Source: an uncultured Clostridium sp. (GTDB taxonomy: Bacteria; Bacillota; Clostridia; Lachnospirales; Lachnospiraceae). Taken from it: a DNA stretch of 10,743 nucleotides. A model generated the notes under the pieces. It was not told where the DNA came from. It made no database searches and saw only the letters and a program-made list of their open reading frames with translations. This document shows positions 1 to 7,321 of this stretch, piece after piece. Numbering within the stretch: the stretch's first letter is position 1; each line of letters opens with the position of its first letter. The translations under genes and the position numbers were made by a program. The stretch covers positions 1-10,743 of the forward strand of contig CALHQJ010000077.1 in the NCBI GenBank assembly GCA_938036545.1. The letters are read 5' to 3'.

Positions 1-105
1 TGGATGAGAGCGAGATGTTCGGAAGAGGAATAATGAGGATGGGCGTTAGCGGAGCCAGGTGTCTATCTGCTGTTTCAGGGAGCACAATACCGCCATGGAT
101 TTAAT

Positions 106-2286
106 ATGATGATTTCTGATCACTCATCTAAGGGTAATTCCCGGCAGGTAGACGGAATTTGGGAATATTTTAAACAGAATGAGACTAAAGAGGTCAGAAA
201 CCTGGAGACAGAAATTTGGACAGGGACGGGCAGCTACAGCAATACGGAGCTGGTGAAGGTTGCGGATAAAATTACGATTCAAAATTCAACGAATATGGAT
301 ACCGGAGAGTGGAATACAGTTGTAACAGTTACCAATCCTCACCCGAAGCTTACAGGAGTATTGTTTTACTATTATGCGCCCCATCTGGCAGATTATGGCG
401 GAGTTACAATTTTTCCATTTGGAGGGCAGCAGACTGTAAACGGAGCTGCAGAAGCTCACAGACATGTGGGAATCCAAAGAACAGAGCCTACCTGTACATC
501 AGCAGGAGAGGTAACGGGAAGATGCGATATGTGTGGAACGATTAATGAGACAATCCCTGCCTTGGGCCACGCAAGTCCGGCAGCTTATGATACTGTATCT
601 GTCCCGGGGTATAAAGTAAAGAATTGTACCAGATGCACAGCCAGATTAGAAACCATTGCCAATCAATATCAGGTGGCATACTTAGGAAACGGGGCGACAA
701 AGGGGACGATGTCTCCTTCTGCACAGCAGGTAGGAATTCCGTTTTTAATCGAGGAAAATCAATTTAACAGGACAGGATATACGTTTGCTTCATGGAATAC
801 TGATTCCTCTGGAAAGGGCGTTCAGTATCAGCCAGGGCAGTCAGTTCAGGATTTAACAATGAAGGATCAGGATACCGTTCAGTTGTTTGCCCAGTGGAAG
901 GCCAATGTTTATGAAGTAAAGCTGAATCCCAACGGAGGCGCCTGCGAAACCGAAAAGCTGACAGTTACCTATGATGCAGCATATGGAAATCTTCCTATAC
1001 CGTTAAAAACAGATTATCGGTTTATGGGCTGGATTCCAGATGGAGCAGAAAATCCGGTGACAGAAAAAACATTATACCAGATAGCGGGAAATACTACCTT
1101 ATGGGCTGGATGGGAACTGCATTTTGAAGACTTAGGAAATGGCACTAACCGTCGTCCGGGAGAAGATGGGGTGATGGGAACCAAAGACGATCACTATTAT
1201 TATAACGGAGAAGATAAACAGCCAGGAACCGAAGACGACATTGTATTAGAACCAGGAACCGATGGCCTTTATGGAACGAGAGACGATTGCTATGAAAACT
1301 CAAAGAATCAGAAAGTTCACTGCGGCATGGATACTCTGTTTGATACCAAAGATGACTACATTGACAATGGAGACGGAACCAACACTCGTCCAGGAGAAGA
1401 CGGGAAATGGGATACGGAGGATGATGAAAAGTGGCACAATGGAGAAGATAAGCAGCCAGGAACTAGTGATGATAAGCCGATAAAGCCAGGTTTAGACGGG
1501 GAATATGGAACCAAAGACGACTATATTGATAACGGAGACGGAACCAACACCCGTCCAGGAGAAGACGGGAAATGGGATACCAGGGATGATGAAAAGTGGC
1601 ACAACGGAGAAGATAAGCAGCCAGGAACCGGAGATGATAAGTTGGATACAGGCGATAACGGCGGAACCGGAAACGATTCTGGAAATGGGTCAGACAATGG
1701 TTCTGGAAATCATTCAGGAGGAGGTTCTGGAAATCATTCAGGAGGAGGTTCTGGAAGCAGTTCAGGAGGAAATCTGGGAGGAAGTTCCGGCAGTACGCAG
1801 GGAGGACCTGGAATGGCAGGAAACTCTTATACAGATATTGGAAAAGGCAAAAGCGGAGAATGGAAAAAGCTGCCGGATGGCTGGATCTTTGAGTATACAG
1901 ATGGAAAACATGCAAAGGACGAATGGTGCTATCTTTATTATGGAGTGACTGGAAGAACCGACTGGTATCGATTCGGACAGGACGAATATATGAAGATAGG
2001 ATGGCATCAGGATCCAGACGGCCGCTGGTATTTTCTGCATACCATATCCGATGGAACACTGGGGCATATGAAGACTGGCTGGTACCTGGACACCGATGGA
2101 AACTGGTACTACTTAAATCCGGTTAGTGATGGATATCGCGGAGCTATGGTTACTGGTTGGCAATTAATTGATGAAAAGTGGTATTATTTTAATCCGGTAC
2201 CAGATGGAAAAATGGGGGCTATGTATGCAGGCGGCGTGACTCCGGATGGCTATTTAGTTGGTGAAGACGGCGCAAGAATCGAATAA
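106..2286 (+). CDS. modular surface protein with InlB-type repeats, Asp-rich repeats and C-terminal wall-binding repeats; 5' end incomplete
   Basis: This is probably a secreted protein held on the cell surface by C-terminal repeats; its substrate or partner is unknown. Residue order from the ATG at 106 is as follows. Residues 1-115 are unrecognised. Residues 118-180 are Cys-rich (C130, C140/C143, C174/C177) with a PALGH motif common in clostridial surface proteins. Residues 188-338 hold two InlB/Flg_new-type repeats ending in FAQW and WAGW. Residues about 345-514 are Asp/Gly-rich repeats, about 515-575 a Gly/Ser linker, and 584-726 wall-binding repeats with motifs such as DGNWYYLNP. No ribosome binding site precedes 106 and no signal peptide is visible. 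The same frame stays open back to 37 with protein-like sequence (GVYLLFQGAQYRHGFN), so 106 is only the first ATG, not a convincing start. The true N-terminus lies upstream, or the gene is frameshifted near 37-102. The family call rests on repeats only. Confidence 0.8.
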   Translation: MMISDHSSKGNSRQVDGIWEYFKQNETKEVRNLETEIWTGTGSYSNTELVKVADKITIQNSTNMDTGEWNTVVTVTNPHPKLTGVLFYYYAPHLADYGGVTIFPFGGQQTVNGAAEAHRHVGIQRTEPTCTSAGEVTGRCDMCGTINETIPALGHASPAAYDTVSVPGYKVKNCTRCTARLETIANQYQVAYLGNGATKGTMSPSAQQVGIPFLIEENQFNRTGYTFASWNTDSSGKGVQYQPGQSVQDLTMKDQDTVQLFAQWKANVYEVKLNPNGGACETEKLTVTYDAAYGNLPIPLKTDYRFMGWIPDGAENPVTEKTLYQIAGNTTLWAGWELHFEDLGNGTNRRPGEDGVMGTKDDHYYYNGEDKQPGTEDDIVLEPGTDGLYGTRDDCYENSKNQKVHCGMDTLFDTKDDYIDNGDGTNTRPGEDGKWDTEDDEKWHNGEDKQPGTSDDKPIKPGLDGEYGTKDDYIDNGDGTNTRPGEDGKWDTRDDEKWHNGEDKQPGTGDDKLDTGDNGGTGNDSGNGSDNGSGNHSGGGSGNHSGGGSGSSSGGNLGGSSGSTQGGPGMAGNSYTDIGKGKSGEWKKLPDGWIFEYTDGKHAKDEWCYLYYGVTGRTDWYRFGQDEYMKIGWHQDPDGRWYFLHTISDGTLGHMKTGWYLDTDGNWYYLNPVSDGYRGAMVTGWQLIDEKWYYFNPVPDGKMGAMYAGGVTPDGYLVGEDGARIE
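1351..1641 (+). repeat. 165-bp (55-residue) Asp/Gly-rich tandem repeat inside the surface protein
   Basis: A unit starting at 1351 is repeated from 1516, a period of 165 bp or 55 residues; the second copy is partial and stops near 1641. Both copies carry NGDGTNTRPGEDGKWDT and KWHNGEDKQPGT. Smaller related units (PGxDGxxGTxDD and DKQPGTxDD) continue upstream to about 1155, giving roughly six long and three short copies in all. The regular Asp spacing resembles calcium-binding repeats, but that is inference. In-frame duplication of this kind also makes the region prone to length change by recombination. Confidence 0.85.
1699..1770 (+). repeat. three 24-bp tandem units coding a Gly/Ser linker
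   Basis: Units start at 1699, 1723 and 1747. The first two are identical over 24 bp and encode GSGNHSGG; the third has diverged (GSGSSSGG). The stretch forms the flexible spacer between the Asp-rich repeats and the wall-binding repeats. It is low-complexity and could change in length by slippage. Confidence 0.85.
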
Positions 2287-2288
2287 AA

Positions 2289-2300
2289 GAACAAACGTTC
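2289..2300 (+). promoter_or_regulatory. LexA operator (SOS box) 1, upstream of the -35
   Basis: The sequence GAACAAACGTTC is a perfect GAAC-N4-GTTC inverted repeat and fits the core of the Gram-positive LexA consensus CGAACRNRYGTTYC, differing only in the outermost base on each side. It begins two bases after the stop codon of the surface protein gene and ends 10 bp before the -35 element. LexA bound here would repress the promoter until DNA damage triggers RecA-dependent LexA cleavage. The role is inferred from the motif, its position and the second copy. Confidence 0.85.
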
Positions 2301-2310
2301 GTTAAAGGCA

Positions 2311-2339
2311 TTGCAATTTCTGTGAAACTGTGTTATAGT
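2311..2339 (+). promoter_or_regulatory. extended -10 sigma-A promoter of the radical SAM operon
   Basis: The -35 is TTGCAA (2311-2316), followed by a 17-bp spacer and the -10 TATAGT (2334-2339). The -10 is directly preceded by TGT, an extended -10 element. Transcription should start near 2346. The promoter lies exactly between the two LexA operators. No competing promoter is evident in this 102-bp gap. Confidence 0.8.
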
Positions 2340-2350
2340 AGCAATAAATA

Positions 2351-2362
2351 GAACAAATGTTC
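2351..2362 (+). promoter_or_regulatory. LexA operator (SOS box) 2, just downstream of the start of transcription
   Basis: The sequence GAACAAATGTTC is a second perfect GAAC-N4-GTTC site. It lies about +5 to +16 from the predicted start of transcription and 26 bp before the start codon. The centres of the two boxes are 62 bp apart, close to six helical turns, so both would face the same side of the DNA. Two sites bracketing one promoter suggest tight repression. Confidence 0.85.
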
Positions 2363-2388
2363 TGATGCGGTAACACAGGAGGATAGTC

Positions 2389-3855
2389 ATGCTGATTCAA
2401 CAGAACTTAACCATTCAAGAAAAACTGCAAATTTTAACAGACGCTGCAAAATATGATGTAGCCTGTACTTCCAGCGGCGTAGGACGCAGGAAAAAAGAAG
2501 GCATGATGGGAAATACGGCAGAAGCAGGAATCTGTCACAGCTTTTCGGCAGATGGCCGCTGTATTTCCCTGTTGAAAATCCTTTTTACCAATCAGTGCAT
2601 CTATGATTGTAAGTATTGCGTTAATCGAAGTTCTAATGATACTCTGAGAACTTCGTTTACACCAGATGAGGTATGCCGTCTGACAATAGAGTTTTATCGG
2701 AGAAACTATATAGAGGGATTATTTTTAAGTTCCGGAATTTTGTATAGTGCTGATTATACGATGGGGCAGATTTATGAAACTGTGTATAAGCTGAGGGAAA
2801 TATACCACTTTAATGGGTATATTCATATTAAGGCAATACCAGGAACCGATCCGGAACTAATTGAGCGCATCGGTTTTCTGGTGGATCGCATGAGCGTGAA
2901 TTTGGAACTTCCCACAGCGGAAGGGTTGAAGAATCTGGCGCCAGGAAAAACAAGGGATAAAATTTTGAGACCAATGCGCCAGATACAGAGAGGAATCTGC
3001 CAACAGGAGAACCTGTTAGAAGAAAAAAAGAATCAATATAAGAACTTATATGAGAAAAAAAGGGCTGGTTTTTCCGGTGGTGCTTCCCTGCTTCTGCCAG
3101 AGGAAAAAGAAGTGAAAACATCAGCTTTTTATGCACCGGCATCTGTAAGAAATACAAAGAGATTCGTACCGGCAGGGCAGAGTACGCAGATGATAGTGGG
3201 AGCAACACTGGAAAATGATTATCAGATGATGAAGGTAACAGAGGCTTTGTATCGCAGCTATGGTTTGAAAAGAGTGTTTTTTTCTGCATTTGTAAAAGTA
3301 AATGAGGACCCGTTTCTTCCGGAACTTTCCGGAGGTCCCCCTCTTTTAAGAGAACACCGTCTTTATCAGGCAGACTGGCTGCTTCGCTTTTACGGCTTTC
3401 AGGCAGACGAACTGTTAACAGCAGAACATCCTAATTTTAACATTTTTTTAGATCCGAAATGCGACTGGGCTCTGCGCCATTTAGAACAGTTTCCAGTAGA
3501 AGTAAACCGTGCTGAATATCAGACTTTATTGAGAGTCCCTGGCATTGGAGTGAAGTCTGCAAAAAGAATTATAGCAGCCAGAAAAAGCGGAGCCCTGGAT
3601 TTTACGGCCCTGAAAAAAATAGGAGTGGTTTTAAAAAGAGCAGTTTATTTTATTACGTGTTCCGGTAAAATGGAATCTGGATGCAGGCTTGAACAGAATT
3701 TTATTACATCCTGCCTGATTGGGGACCAGCAGAGAAAAAACTGGGATATTACTCATCAGGATTCTTATCGGCAACTATCCTTATTTCAGGATACAAACTG
3801 GAATGCAGAGCCAACAGCAGAGGATAAAATTTCAGCAGTATCGGGATGCTTGTAA
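2389..3855 (+). CDS. putative DNA modification/repair radical SAM protein with helix-hairpin-helix (TIGR03916 type)
   Basis: The protein is probably a cytoplasmic radical SAM enzyme acting on DNA; the reaction is unknown. The 4Fe-4S/SAM motif CX3CX2C is at C70, C74 and C77 (NQCIYDCKYC). It is preceded by family-typical CTSSGVGRR and GICHSFSADGRCISLLKIL, which add C26, C49 and C58. Family-typical FVPAGQSTQMIVGA starts at residue 259. A helix-hairpin-helix (RVPGIGVKSAKRI, residues 382-394) near the C-terminus indicates DNA binding, followed by FITCSGK with C424. The ATG at 2389 has AGGAGG six bases upstream. At 488 residues it is longer than the roughly 400 usual for the family, mainly through a Lys/Glu-rich insert at about 205-255. 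The family is known always to sit beside a TIGR03914 or TIGR03915 protein, as it does here. The family call is firm; the function is inferred from the fold, its partner and the SOS boxes. Confidence 0.88.
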   Translation: MLIQQNLTIQEKLQILTDAAKYDVACTSSGVGRRKKEGMMGNTAEAGICHSFSADGRCISLLKILFTNQCIYDCKYCVNRSSNDTLRTSFTPDEVCRLTIEFYRRNYIEGLFLSSGILYSADYTMGQIYETVYKLREIYHFNGYIHIKAIPGTDPELIERIGFLVDRMSVNLELPTAEGLKNLAPGKTRDKILRPMRQIQRGICQQENLLEEKKNQYKNLYEKKRAGFSGGASLLLPEEKEVKTSAFYAPASVRNTKRFVPAGQSTQMIVGATLENDYQMMKVTEALYRSYGLKRVFFSAFVKVNEDPFLPELSGGPPLLREHRLYQADWLLRFYGFQADELLTAEHPNFNIFLDPKCDWALRHLEQFPVEVNRAEYQTLLRVPGIGVKSAKRIIAARKSGALDFTALKKIGVVLKRAVYFITCSGKMESGCRLEQNFITSCLIGDQQRKNWDITHQDSYRQLSLFQDTNWNAEPTAEDKISAVSGCL

Positions 3856-3870
3856 AAGGGAGAATTAAAG

Positions 3871-4683
3871 ATGACAGTCTATGTATGTAAAGAATCTATG
3901 GAGGGAATTTTGTGTGGAGTTTATGATGCATGGATGAGCAAAAAAGGACATGAAAATGTCCGCCTTCAGTTAGACGGTTGTTTTGAACAGGAATTATTTG
4001 CTGAATATCGGGATGTGCAACTGGATAATAGGAAGGTTTCAAGCGTAATTACGGCAATTCGAAGGAAGATAGGTGAGGAGGCTTATGAAAAAGTATATAT
4101 TTCCGCATTGTCGCAGGACACTGACAGGGCTGATAAGATTTATCGTTTCCTGATTTACGGGTTTAAATTCGGAAAAAGGGTTATGAATATGCTGCAAATA
4201 CCAGAGGTCTTTGAGGTGTTTCAGATGTGCCGGAATGTTTATAATGAAAATCATTTGCTGACAGGATTTGTCCGTTTTTCTGAAATTGAGAAAACCGGTT
4301 TCCTTTTTAGTAAAATTGCTCCTAAAAATGCAGTACTTCCTTTGCTGGCCACCCATTTTGCAGAACGGCTGTCCTGTGAAAAATGGCTTATTTATGATAG
4401 TGGTAGAAGACAGGCGGCAGTTTATTATCCGTCTGCCGGCTGGGCGCTTTTTCAAATTGAAGACAGGGAAGCGGAAGAGTGGGAAAAATGGCAGAATGTC
4501 CAAGGAGAGTTTGAGAAGTTATGGAAGATTTTTTATAAGACGATTGGGATTAAGGAGAGGGAAAACAAAGTTTGCCAGAGAACGCATCTCCCTCTTAGAT
4601 TTCGAGGGTATATGACAGAGTTTGAAGGGGAAGGGGGGATTGATTGTTTAGCAGAATATACAGTGCAGGCACCAGAGGGATAG
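3871..4683 (+). CDS. partner protein of the radical SAM enzyme, probable DNA metabolism protein (TIGR03915 / DUF4130 type)
   Basis: This is the obligate genomic partner of the upstream radical SAM protein; its biochemical role is not established. At 270 residues it has the stand-alone size (about 250). The N-terminal segment around residues 8-21 (ESMEGILCGVYDAW) matches the family's opening signature. The C-terminal HLPLRFRGYMTEF, from about residue 239, matches its conserved end. The related TIGR03914 proteins carry a fused uracil-DNA glycosylase-like domain; this one has none, and no such gene is in the window. The gap to the previous gene is 15 bp with AAGGGAG at 3856-3862, so the two are surely co-transcribed. 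The last 40 bp overlap the start of yifB. A scaffold or substrate-handling role in a damage-induced repair complex is inference. Confidence 0.82.
   Translation: MTVYVCKESMEGILCGVYDAWMSKKGHENVRLQLDGCFEQELFAEYRDVQLDNRKVSSVITAIRRKIGEEAYEKVYISALSQDTDRADKIYRFLIYGFKFGKRVMNMLQIPEVFEVFQMCRNVYNENHLLTGFVRFSEIEKTGFLFSKIAPKNAVLPLLATHFAERLSCEKWLIYDSGRRQAAVYYPSAGWALFQIEDREAEEWEKWQNVQGEFEKLWKIFYKTIGIKERENKVCQRTHLPLRFRGYMTEFEGEGGIDCLAEYTVQAPEG
4631..4646 (+). promoter_or_regulatory. ribosome binding site that fixes a TTG start for yifB
   Basis: AAGGGGGG (4631-4638) stands five bases before TTG at 4644. The first residues after that TTG (MFSRIYSAGTRGIEG) line up with the typical YifB/ComM N-terminus, so TTG and not a later ATG is the start. 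The site lies inside the upstream reading frame, implying translational coupling. Confidence 0.75.
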
Positions 4684-6197
4684 AAGGACAGGTTATTTCT
4701 GTGGAAGTGGATTCTCATGATGGGCTGCCTGGAATTGTAATGGTAGGATACTTATCATCAGAAGTTCGTGAGGCACAGGAACGGGTAAGAACGGCAATAA
4801 GAAATTCAGGTTTTCGTATTCCGCCTAAAAAAACAGTGATTAACCTGTCGCCAGCATCTATCCGAAAAGCGGGAACCAGTTATGATTTAGCAATTGCCCT
4901 GGCTGTTTTATCAGCATTAGGAGAAGTAAATCTGGAACCGTATCAGGATTGTTTATTTGTAGGAGAATTGGGACTGGATGGCAGGATAAAGCCGGTGAGA
5001 GGGATTCTTCCTATCATATTGACAGCAGAAGAAAAAGGATTTCGCCAATGCTTCCTGCCAAGAGAAAACCTGGCAGAGGGACATGCAGGAGGCTGTATCC
5101 GCATTGCTGCTCCATCATCATTAAAAGAGTGTGTAGAATGGCTGCGTTATCCAGAGAAGATGGAGAAGATACAGCCGGATATGTCGGAATTATTAATAGA
5201 CGATTCCGATTGCAGTAAAGAAATAAAAGATTTTTCTGAAGTTAATGGGCAGTTGGTTTTGAGAAGAGGGGCTGAAATTGCGGCAGCAGGAAGACATAAT
5301 TTACTGATGATAGGAGAAGCGGGAGCAGGCAAGACTATGGTTGCCCAGAGAATCCCAACGATTATGCCTCCTATGACGAAAAAAGAAATTATCGAGGTGT
5401 CTAAAATCTATAGTGTCTGCGGATTGCTTCCAAACGGACAAACCCTGATAACCAGGCGGCCGTTTCGAAATCCCCATCATACCATAAGTCCTCAGGCATT
5501 GGCAGGCGGAGGAGTGAATCCGAAGCCAGGAGAACTTTCGCTGGCATCAGAGGGAATTTTGTTTTTGGATGAATTTCCTGAGTTTTCCTCAAAGGCTATT
5601 GAAATATTGAGGCAGCCTTTAGAGGAGAAAAGCGTTACAATTTCCAGAATTCATGGAACTTACGTATTTCCGGCCAGGATTCTTTTGGTAGCAGCCATGA
5701 ACCCCTGCCCGTGTGGATTTTGGCCTGATAGAAACCGCTGCCGTTGCAGTGAGGGACAGATTCAGCATTACATTGGCAGGATTTCCAAGCCTATTTTAGA
5801 TCGATTTGATATTACCGCAGAGGCAGCTCCGGTTTCTTACCAGGAGCTGCGGTATTCCCAGAAAAATGAATGTTCCAAAGACATCCGGAGCAGGGTGGAG
5901 GCTGCTAGGGAAAGACAGGCAAAACGCTTTCAGAATCAGTCAATTTCTTATAATAGTGAAATGGGCGGAAAAGAAATAGAAGAATATTGTAAAATCAGCA
6001 GTCAGGAAGAAACATTTTTAGAAGCGGTTTATAGAAAAAAACAGTTAAGCGCCAGAGGGGTTCATAAGATTTTAAAGGTAGCCAGAACCATTGCAGATTT
6101 AAATGGACAGGAGTCTATCGATCATAGCGCTTTGTGTGAAGCTATCGGATACAGGAGTCTGGAAACAAAGTATTGGGGAAAGGAGGGGCAGCTCTGA
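4644..6197 (+). CDS. yifB: YifB/ComM family Mg-chelatase-like AAA+ ATPase
   Basis: This AAA+ ATPase is related to the ChlI subunit of magnesium chelatase. The best-studied homologue, ComM of naturally transformable bacteria, is a helicase promoting branch migration when incoming DNA is recombined; the role in Clostridia is less clear. The 517 residues are normal for the family. An N-terminal ChlI-like domain covers about 1-170 (GLPGIVMVG, NLSPASIRKAG). Walker A is GEAGAGKT at 224-231, and Walker B is FLDEF with D309 and E310. A family-typical cysteine cluster NPCPCG...CRC has C355, C357, C366 and C368. A C-terminal helical domain (LSARGVHKILKVARTIADL) follows. Both ATPase motifs are intact. 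It overlaps the previous gene by 40 bp and ends in a 4-bp overlap with the probable dprA start, so it sits inside an operon. Confidence 0.93.
   Translation: MFSRIYSAGTRGIEGQVISVEVDSHDGLPGIVMVGYLSSEVREAQERVRTAIRNSGFRIPPKKTVINLSPASIRKAGTSYDLAIALAVLSALGEVNLEPYQDCLFVGELGLDGRIKPVRGILPIILTAEEKGFRQCFLPRENLAEGHAGGCIRIAAPSSLKECVEWLRYPEKMEKIQPDMSELLIDDSDCSKEIKDFSEVNGQLVLRRGAEIAAAGRHNLLMIGEAGAGKTMVAQRIPTIMPPMTKKEIIEVSKIYSVCGLLPNGQTLITRRPFRNPHHTISPQALAGGGVNPKPGELSLASEGILFLDEFPEFSSKAIEILRQPLEEKSVTISRIHGTYVFPARILLVAAMNPCPCGFWPDRNRCRCSEGQIQHYIGRISKPILDRFDITAEAAPVSYQELRYSQKNECSKDIRSRVEAARERQAKRFQNQSISYNSEMGGKEIEEYCKISSQEETFLEAVYRKKQLSARGVHKILKVARTIADLNGQESIDHSALCEAIGYRSLETKYWGKEGQL
6179..6196 (+). promoter_or_regulatory. 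strong ribosome binding site pointing to a CTG start for dprA
   Basis: AAAGGAGGGG (6179-6188) is an almost perfect Shine-Dalgarno match. The only in-frame start at suitable distance is CTG at 6194, seven bases after GGAGG. That CTG overlaps the yifB stop as CTGA, the same geometry as the common ATGA coupling. The earlier in-frame TTG at 6173 would place this site inside the coding region and has no comparable site before it. Confidence 0.6.
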
Positions 6198-7312
6198 CCA
6201 AGGCCTTAACAGAAGAGGAACGCAGGTGTTTGTACTGGTTGACAAGAATGCCGGGATTTGGCGCCGTTACAATAGATAAAATTTGGAATGATTTTCAGGA
6301 TAAGACAAGCATATATAATATAGAAGGAAGAGTTTTACAGAAGCGAGGAGTCCTTCGTTCTTCCCAGACAGAGACATTTGATTTTTTTCGGAAAAGCGAA
6401 ATTAGAAGACAGATCCGAGATGAATTTAATGAGCTGGCTGCCAGAGACATTCGTTTTGTTACGCCTTTTGACAGGGAGTATCCGCAGAAACTGCAATACA
6501 TTTCAGGGAAACCTATGGGGCTTTACTGTAAAGGAAAACTGCCGGATAATGAACAGCCTTCTGTGGCAATTGTGGGGGCCAGGGAATGCAGCAGCTATGG
6601 CAGTCACGTAGCAAAAGTTTTGGGAAAGGAATTGAGCAGTCAGGGGATCCAGGTAATCAGCGGCCTGGCTTTAGGCATAGACGGCGCTGCACATAGAGGG
6701 GCTTTAGAAGCAGGAAAACCTACCTTTGGCGTATTGGGGTCAGGCATCAATGTTTGCTATCCCAGAGAAAATTATTTATTGTACGAAAATATGGAGAAAA
6801 CAGGAGGGATTCTTTCCGAATATGGTTTGGGAGAAAAACCAAGGCCAGGAAACTTTCCGATGCGAAACCGGATTATAAGCGGAATGGCAGACATCGTAAT
6901 TGTAGTGGAAGCACGGGAAAAAAGCGGATCACTGATTACAGCAGAGATTGCTCTGGAGCAGGGAAAGGATGTATTTGCAGTACCAGGGAGGATTACAGAT
7001 ATGCTTAGCACGGGATGTAATCGACTGATTCAGTCGGGAGCATTTCCACTGCTGCAGGCGGATGATATTTTGGACTATTTTGAAATAAAACATGGAAAAA
7101 TAACAGGAATTCAGGAAAAAAAGCAGAAGGGACTTGCCAAGAAAGAAAAAAAGGTGTATATTTGCTTGGATTTGCAACCAAAATTTATTGAAGAGATTGT
7201 AAAGGAAAGCGGTTTGCCAATGCATGAATGTGTGGGGATACTTCTGGATTTAGAACTGGAGGGATACATTGTGCAGGAGGCAAATCATTATTACAGAAAA
7301 AACTGTGAATGA
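6194..7312 (+). CDS. dprA: DNA-processing protein DprA (Smf)
   Basis: DprA binds single-stranded DNA, protects it and loads RecA, mainly during natural transformation; many non-competent Clostridia also keep it. From the proposed CTG start it has 372 residues; the alternative TTG at 6173 gives 379. The N-terminal helical region contains TRMPGFG, a helix-hairpin-helix-like element. The Rossmann-like DNA-binding core includes VAIVGARECSSYG (from residue 124), GLALGIDGAAHRGAL (from 157), the FPMRNRIISG segment and KSGSLITAEIALEQGKDVFAVPGR. The C-terminus from about 319 (VYICLDLQPKFIEEIVKESG) looks like the winged-helix DprA domain. All hallmark segments are intact. The gene overlaps yifB by 4 bp and ends nine bases before topA. 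I see no promoter of its own. Confidence 0.95.
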   Translation: MTKALTEEERRCLYWLTRMPGFGAVTIDKIWNDFQDKTSIYNIEGRVLQKRGVLRSSQTETFDFFRKSEIRRQIRDEFNELAARDIRFVTPFDREYPQKLQYISGKPMGLYCKGKLPDNEQPSVAIVGARECSSYGSHVAKVLGKELSSQGIQVISGLALGIDGAAHRGALEAGKPTFGVLGSGINVCYPRENYLLYENMEKTGGILSEYGLGEKPRPGNFPMRNRIISGMADIVIVVEAREKSGSLITAEIALEQGKDVFAVPGRITDMLSTGCNRLIQSGAFPLLQADDILDYFEIKHGKITGIQEKKQKGLAKKEKKVYICLDLQPKFIEEIVKESGLPMHECVGILLDLELEGYIVQEANHYYRKNCE

Positions 7313-7321
7313 GGAGTTAGT

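Noticed and set aside
33..104. Short frame starting ATG at 33 after GGAAGAGG
   Set aside because: It has only 23 codons, and the frame is open upstream to position 3, so it is more likely the tail of an upstream reading frame or part of the frame-broken surface gene.
1463..2059. 198-codon open frame on the - strand, and + strand frames at 1262-1483 and 1505-1948
   Set aside because: They lie wholly inside the repetitive, low-complexity part of the surface protein gene, have no ribosome binding site or recognisable domain, and are side effects of its repeat composition.
2828..3289. 153-codon - strand frame inside the radical SAM gene
   Set aside because: It is a shadow of a well-supported conserved gene, with no domain and no ribosome binding site.
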